Of a stretch of 43,043 bases of DNA, positions 40,308 to 43,043 are shown piece after piece. A program made the translations under genes and the position numbers. Each line of letters begins with the position of its first letter. Position 1 is the first letter of the stretch. The notes under the pieces were generated by a model that had not been told where the DNA came from, did not search any database, and worked only from the letters and a program-made list of their open reading frames with translations. Source of the stretch: a bacterium (GTDB taxonomy: Bacteria; Vulcanimicrobiota; Vulcanimicrobiia; Vulcanimicrobiales; Vulcanimicrobiaceae); assembly GCA_021794205.1 (NCBI GenBank), contig JAJYRH010000019.1:1-43043 (forward strand), given 5' to 3'.

Positions 40308-42473
40308 CTACGATGTTGCGGTACGCTCGCGCTTGGTGACGCGATAGACGCGCCGCACGCCGCGCAGGTTCTCGATCTTGGTGAGGAGTTTGTGCAAGTG
40401 TTCGAGGTCGCGAATCTGGACGGTGAGGCTCGTCACGGCGCTGCCATCCTTACGGGCGCGTGCGGTGACCGAACTCACCGAGGTCTTCAATTCCGCGAAG
40501 ACGGCCATGATGTCGCCGAGGAGTTGGGCGCGGTCGTCGGCTTCGACTTCGATATCGACCGCGTGCGTTTGGTCGGCCTCGTTGCTCCACTCCGCTTGCA
40601 ATATGCGTTCGGGGGTCGCGTTCATGAACGCGACGTTCGGACAGTCGGCGCGGTGCACGCTCACGCCGCGCCCGATGGTGACGTATCCGATAATCGGATC
40701 GCCGGGCACCGGCGAGCAACACTTCGAGAGCCGCACCACCACATCGTCGACGCCGGCGATCAGCACGCCGCTGCGTTTGCGAACGCCGCGCCGCGCCGTC
40801 GTTTTGCGCACCACCTTGGTGAGATCGACGACGTTCTCGGCTTTGAGTTCCTCGCGAATGCGATTGACGACCGAGCTCGCCGAGGCGTCGCCGAAGCCGA
40901 TCGACGCGTAGAGATCCGTTGGGCTGCTGAAGTTCATCTTCGCAGCGATCCGCTCGATCAACGCTCCGCGCGCGAGATCGACGCGGAGATGGTTGCGCGC
41001 CAGCTCGTTATCGACCGCCTCTTGCCCCGCGAGCACGTTCTCCTCGCGACGCTCCTTGCGGAACCACTGTTTGATGCGGTGCTTCGCCCCGCCGGTCTTG
41101 ACGATGGAGAGCCAATCGAGCGAGGGGCGGCCGCTCGATTTATTGACGAGAATCTCGCAGATATCGCCGTTCTGCAGCTGCGAATCGAGCGGCACGATGC
41201 GGCCGTTTACTTTCGCACCGACGCAGTGGTTGCCGACATCGGTATGAACGTTGTAGGCGAAATCGATCGGCGTGCCGCCGGCGGGAACCGAAAAGACGTC
41301 GCCGCGAGGCGAGAAAATAAAAACCTGCGAATCGAAAAGATCGAGTTTGAGGCTCTCCATGAAGGTGCGCGAATCGCGCATGTCCTTCTGCCATTCCAGG
41401 AGCGCGCGCAGCCAGGAGAGCTTGTTCTCGAAATTGTCGGCCTTGCCGCCTTCTTTATAGCGCCAATGCGCGGCGATGCCGTATTCGCAGATGCGATGCA
41501 TCTCGCGCGTGCGAATTTGAATCTCGAGCGGTTCGCCCTGAGGCCCGATCACCGTCGTATGCAACGATTGATACATATTGGGCTTCGGCATCGCGATATA
41601 ATCTTTAAAACGCCCCGGTAGCGGCGTCCATTTCGAATGAACCGCTCCGAGCGCTCCGTAGCAATCTTTGACGTTGTCGACGAGAATGCGAATCGCGGTG
41701 AGATCGTAGATCGTCGAAAAATCTCGCCCCTTCTTCATTTTCGAATAGATCGAATAAAAATGTTTGGGGCGGCCGTGAATCTCGGCGTCGATATGGAGTT
41801 GCTCGAAATCGGTCTTGAGTGAGGTAATCGCTTCGCGAACGTCTTCTTCGCGGTTCGAACGCGTCTTATTGACGCGGTCGACGATGTCTTGATAGGCGGC
41901 GGGTTCGAGATAGCGCAGACAGAGATCTTCGATCTCCCATTTCACGCGCCAAATTCCAAGGCGGTGGGCGATCGGAGAATAGATATCGAGCGTCTCGCGC
42001 GCGATCGCGCGCTGCTTTTCTTCGCGCAGGCTCCCCAACGTGCGCATGTTGTGCAAACGGTCGGCGAGCTTGATGATGATGACGCGAATGTCTTTCGCCA
42101 TCGCCATAAACATCTTGCGAAGGTTCTCGACTTGCGCGTCTTCTTTGGATTGATAGGGGATCCGGGTGAGCTTGGTGACACCTTCGACCAGTGCGGCGAT
42201 CTCGTCTCCGAACTCGGCGGCGACTTGCTCGCTCGTAATCGTCGTGTCTTCGACGACGTCGTGGAGCAAGGCCGCGGCGATCGTTTGGCGGTCCATCTGC
42301 AGGTCGGCGAGAATCGCTGCGACGGCGAGCGGATGCTCGATGTAGGACTCGCCCGAGGCGCGGTGCTGGCCATCGTGGGCGCGATCGGCGAGTTCATAGA
42401 CCCGCATAAGCCACGACCCGTCGAGCGACGGGTCGTAGGTTTGCACCTTGGTTATGAGCTCCGCAATCGTCAT
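40308..42473 (-). CDS. rel: Bifunctional (p)ppGpp synthetase/hydrolase (Rel/SpoT)
   Basis: A 721-residue stringent-response enzyme that makes and degrades (p)ppGpp. Domains in order are an HD hydrolase (HPLAVAAILADL, ALLHDVVEDTTI with H71-D72), a synthetase (IYDLTAIRILVDN, PGRFKDYIAMPKPNMYQSLH), a TGS domain (VFIFSPRGDVFSVPAGGTPI), a helical region and a C-terminal ACT domain. The RFKD form at the synthetase loop is typical for bifunctional Rel/SpoT enzymes, and the HD motif is intact, so both activities are likely. The length is standard. The gene begins just inside a REP-like area, and the TauE-like gene follows immediately. Confidence 0.96.
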   Translation of the reverse strand: MTIAELITKVQTYDPSLDGSWLMRVYELADRAHDGQHRASGESYIEHPLAVAAILADLQMDRQTIAAALLHDVVEDTTITSEQVAAEFGDEIAALVEGVTKLTRIPYQSKEDAQVENLRKMFMAMAKDIRVIIIKLADRLHNMRTLGSLREEKQRAIARETLDIYSPIAHRLGIWRVKWEIEDLCLRYLEPAAYQDIVDRVNKTRSNREEDVREAITSLKTDFEQLHIDAEIHGRPKHFYSIYSKMKKGRDFSTIYDLTAIRILVDNVKDCYGALGAVHSKWTPLPGRFKDYIAMPKPNMYQSLHTTVIGPQGEPLEIQIRTREMHRICEYGIAAHWRYKEGGKADNFENKLSWLRALLEWQKDMRDSRTFMESLKLDLFDSQVFIFSPRGDVFSVPAGGTPIDFAYNVHTDVGNHCVGAKVNGRIVPLDSQLQNGDICEILVNKSSGRPSLDWLSIVKTGGAKHRIKQWFRKERREENVLAGQEAVDNELARNHLRVDLARGALIERIAAKMNFSSPTDLYASIGFGDASASSVVNRIREELKAENVVDLTKVVRKTTARRGVRKRSGVLIAGVDDVVVRLSKCCSPVPGDPIIGYVTIGRGVSVHRADCPNVAFMNATPERILQAEWSNEADQTHAVDIEVEADDRAQLLGDIMAVFAELKTSVSSVTARARKDGSAVTSLTVQIRDLEHLHKLLTKIENLRGVRRVYRVTKRERTATS

Positions 42474-42512
42474 TTCATTCGCCTATAGCTCTATTCTGCC
42501 ATAAAGCCGCAA

Positions 42513-42916
42513 CGATTGTCACGCCGAGGAGGAGGTGGTGTGCCTCGATACGGCGCCTAACGGCGCCTACTCGGCGTGACAGGGGCGCACTACTCGGCGC
42601 GACAACACGAACGCTGTCATCCCGAGTAGCGCGAAGCGCGTATCGAGGGAAGCGCGCAAGCGAGCACGCCTCGATACGGGCGCTGAAGCGCCCTACTCGG
42701 CGTGACAAGGGCGCGCTACTCGGCGTGACAGGGGCGCACTACTCGGCGCGACAACACGAACGCTGTCATCCCGAGTAGCGCGAAGCGCGTATCGAGGGAA
42801 GCGCGCAAGCGAGCACGCCTCGATACGGCGCCTAACGGCGCGCTACTCGGCGCGACAGGGGCGCGCTACTCGGCGCGACAGGGGCGCACTACTCGGCGTG
42901 ACAGGGGCGCACTACT
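42513..42916. repeat. Second REP-like repeat cluster
   Basis: Inverted and direct copies of CTACTCGGCGTGACAGGGGC, AACGCTGTCATCCCGAGTAG and CGCGTATCGAGGGAAGCG. A 113-bp block (42567-42679) is repeated exactly at 42716-42828, a 149-bp period. The units share the core of the 30.2-kb cluster. No frame across the array is a convincing protein. Confidence 0.85.
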
Positions 42917-43043
42917 TGGACTTGATTAGGTTTCGCGGACAAGAAGTTAAGATACTTTCTTCAATTCGAACGCGGCTGGGCTGAGATAGCCGAGCGTCGA
43001 GTGAAGGCGCTGGCGATTATACCAGGCTTCGATCCAGTTGAAA
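42917..43043 (-). mobile_element. End of an IS3-family insertion sequence
   Basis: The terminus TGGACTTGATTAGG at 42917 is typical of IS3-group ends, followed on the minus strand by the tail of a transposase. It interrupts a REP unit (GGGGCGCACTACT). The rest of the element is beyond the window. Confidence 0.75.
42947..43043 (-). CDS. IS3-family transposase (C-terminal part)
   Basis: Only the last 31 codons are inside the window: FNWIEAWYNRQRLHSTLGYL, then SPAAFELKKVS and a stop at 42947. The motif FNWIEAWYNxxRxHSxLGYxSP is the end of the DDE integrase domain (OrfB) of IS3/IS150-type transposases. The frame continues past the right edge, so completeness is unknown. Confidence 0.92.
   Translation of the reverse strand, partial: FNWIEAWYNRQRLHSTLGYLSPAAFELKKVS

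Overview
The window is about 43 kb of a high-GC bacterial chromosome. It carries housekeeping genes (rpsF, ssb, rpsR, rplI, a Lon-type protease, dnaB, a bifunctional rel/spoT), long lipoproteins with glycine-rich segments after the lipobox, and an RND exporter. The lipoproteins and RND pump suggest a diderm. The order rpsR-rplI-lonC-dnaB and the expanded beta-propeller lipoproteins would fit a phylum such as Eremiobacterota/WPS-2, but this is only an impression, because no marker gene was compared.

Layout. 1-1292: chromosomal flank with one orphan lipoprotein. 1293-7813: a compact 6.5-kb integrative element inserted in the 3' part of a tRNA-Thr(CGT) gene. It is bounded by perfect 47-bp repeats, with related arm-type repeats near both ends. 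One arm reads rightward (putative regulator, tyrosine integrase). The divergent arm reads leftward through four genes that overlap by 4 bp each (excisionase-like, small charged protein, AAA RepA-like ATPase with zinc ribbon, HTH protein resembling a terminase small subunit). A serine recombinase and a lipoprotein sit at the far end. This plan resembles a minimal phage satellite (PICI/SaPI style). 7885-10892: HypC-like small protein, YncE-like propeller, gamma-carbonic-anhydrase-like protein, two coupled YbjN-like proteins, VOC protein. 10536-15017: operon rpsR-rplI-lonC-dnaB-VOC.

15018-25848: a 10.8-kb segment separating rpsR from ssb-rpsF, which are normally neighbours. It holds an amidase, a GNAT acetyltransferase, a DUF4097-type protein, a thioredoxin-fold protein, a DHFR/RibD-like reductase, MarR, a HigBA-type toxin-antitoxin pair, an orphan HipB-like regulator, and a type II restriction-modification set (C5 methyltransferase, Vsr, NgoMIV/Cfr10I-type nuclease) next to a truncated hsdM. 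Several gene remnants and a repeated fragment show that this segment is a recombination hot spot. rpsF-ssb closes with its own terminator, and rpsR has its own promoter, nearly identical to the one ahead of rpsF.

26940-43043: an RND pump whose stop codon lies inside a 20-bp tandem repeat, a REP-like cluster, four consecutive propeller lipoproteins in an A-B-A'-B' arrangement, a TauE/SafE permease, rel/spoT, a second REP-like cluster with a 149-bp tandem duplication, and the end of an IS3-family element running off the right edge.
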